Notes under the pieces: model-generated
The model's input: only the letters and a program-made list of their open reading frames with translations
The model's database searches: none
What the model was told of the DNA's origin: nothing
Translations under genes and position numbers: made by a program
Assembly (NCBI GenBank): GCA_910588595.1
Contig: CAJUQU010000195.1
Span: forward strand, 1-7,410
DNA from: an uncultured Lachnospiraceae bacterium
Lineage (GTDB): Bacteria > Bacillota_A > Clostridia > Lachnospirales > Lachnospiraceae
Direction of reading: 5' to 3'
DNA: 7,410 nt
In this document: in pieces, positions 7,320 through 7,410 of the stretch
Numbering within the stretch: the stretch's first letter is position 1
How the letters are laid out: each line of letters begins with the position of its first letter

Positions 7320-7361
7320 TCCCGCCAAAATGGAGCCGGCGAGAGTGACGAAAAGAGCAAA
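7312..7361 (+). CDS. Start of a further operon gene, cut by the contig end
   Basis: A GTG at 7312 opens a frame that overlaps the DUF4832 stop by 8 bases, the same overlap seen at the previous junction. Sixteen codons are genomic (MSDPAKMEPARVTKRA); reading on into the adapter meets a TAG at 7381, which is an artefact. An in-frame ATG at 7330 is an alternative start, but it lacks a good upstream site. The basic residues near residues 11-15 (RVTKR) would suit a protein that enters the membrane next, but too little is present to name a family. The operon therefore probably continues. Confidence 0.5.
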
Positions 7362-7410
7362 AGATCGGAAGAGCGTCGTGTAGGGAAAGAGTGTAGATCT
7401 CGGTGGTCGC
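7362..7410 (-). other. Illumina P5/TruSeq universal adapter (not genomic)
   Basis: The 49 bases from AGATCGGAAGAGCG to the end match the reverse complement of the TruSeq universal (P5) adapter, with no index between its Read 1 and flow-cell parts, so a single-indexed library. The genome ends at 7361. The arrangement fits read-through of short inserts that the assembler joined to the contig end. Confidence 0.98.

Noticed and set aside
49..7361. Apparent abundance of GATC sites and CTCGAG hexamers
   Set aside because: They seem frequent, but most fall on Ile ATC, Asp GAT and Leu-Glu CTC GAG codons in the reading frames, so codon preference explains them. I did not make an exact count.

Overview
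The window is a 7.4 kb assembled contig whose two ends are Illumina library adapter, not genome (1-48 and 7362-7410). The biological part is about 49-7361. All genes are on the + strand and packed head to tail: four of the five junctions overlap or are separated by 2 bases, and the largest gap is 34 bases (2787-2820). Strong GGAGG-type ribosome binding sites, fairly high GC with many CTG, ATC and GAG codons, and the protein sequences suggest a Gram-positive Clostridia-type bacterium, perhaps Lachnospiraceae from a gut or similar metagenome. That assignment is inference. I see no promoter, terminator, tRNA, rRNA, mobile element or CRISPR array; the piece looks like the inside of one operon.

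Layout: (1) pelF, the cytosolic glycosyltransferase of the Pel exopolysaccharide system, with its first codons lost at the contig end; (2) pelG, the polytopic Pel membrane transporter subunit, overlapping pelF by 13 bases; (3) a membrane-anchored CotH-family kinase-like protein with a C-terminal beta-sandwich-like region; (4) a VTC-domain protein of the polyphosphate polymerase type; (5) a DUF4956 multi-pass membrane protein; (6) a membrane-anchored DUF4874/DUF4832 protein, probably hydrolase-like, starting at TTG; (7) the first 16 codons of another gene, cut by the right end.

How they may work together: PelF and PelG are the synthase and export core of a Pel-like cationic polysaccharide. The next three genes form a CotH-VTC-DUF4956 module that suggests phosphate chemistry (protein phosphorylation and/or polyphosphate synthesis at the membrane). 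The DUF4832 protein could act on the glycan outside the cell, taking a place like that of the PelA hydrolase. The continuous, translationally coupled layout implies that all are made together. The most interesting idea is an exopolysaccharide machine wired to a polyphosphate/phosphotransfer module; a functional link is inferred from gene order only. No canonical pelD, pelE or pelA is in this window, and they may lie beyond either end.
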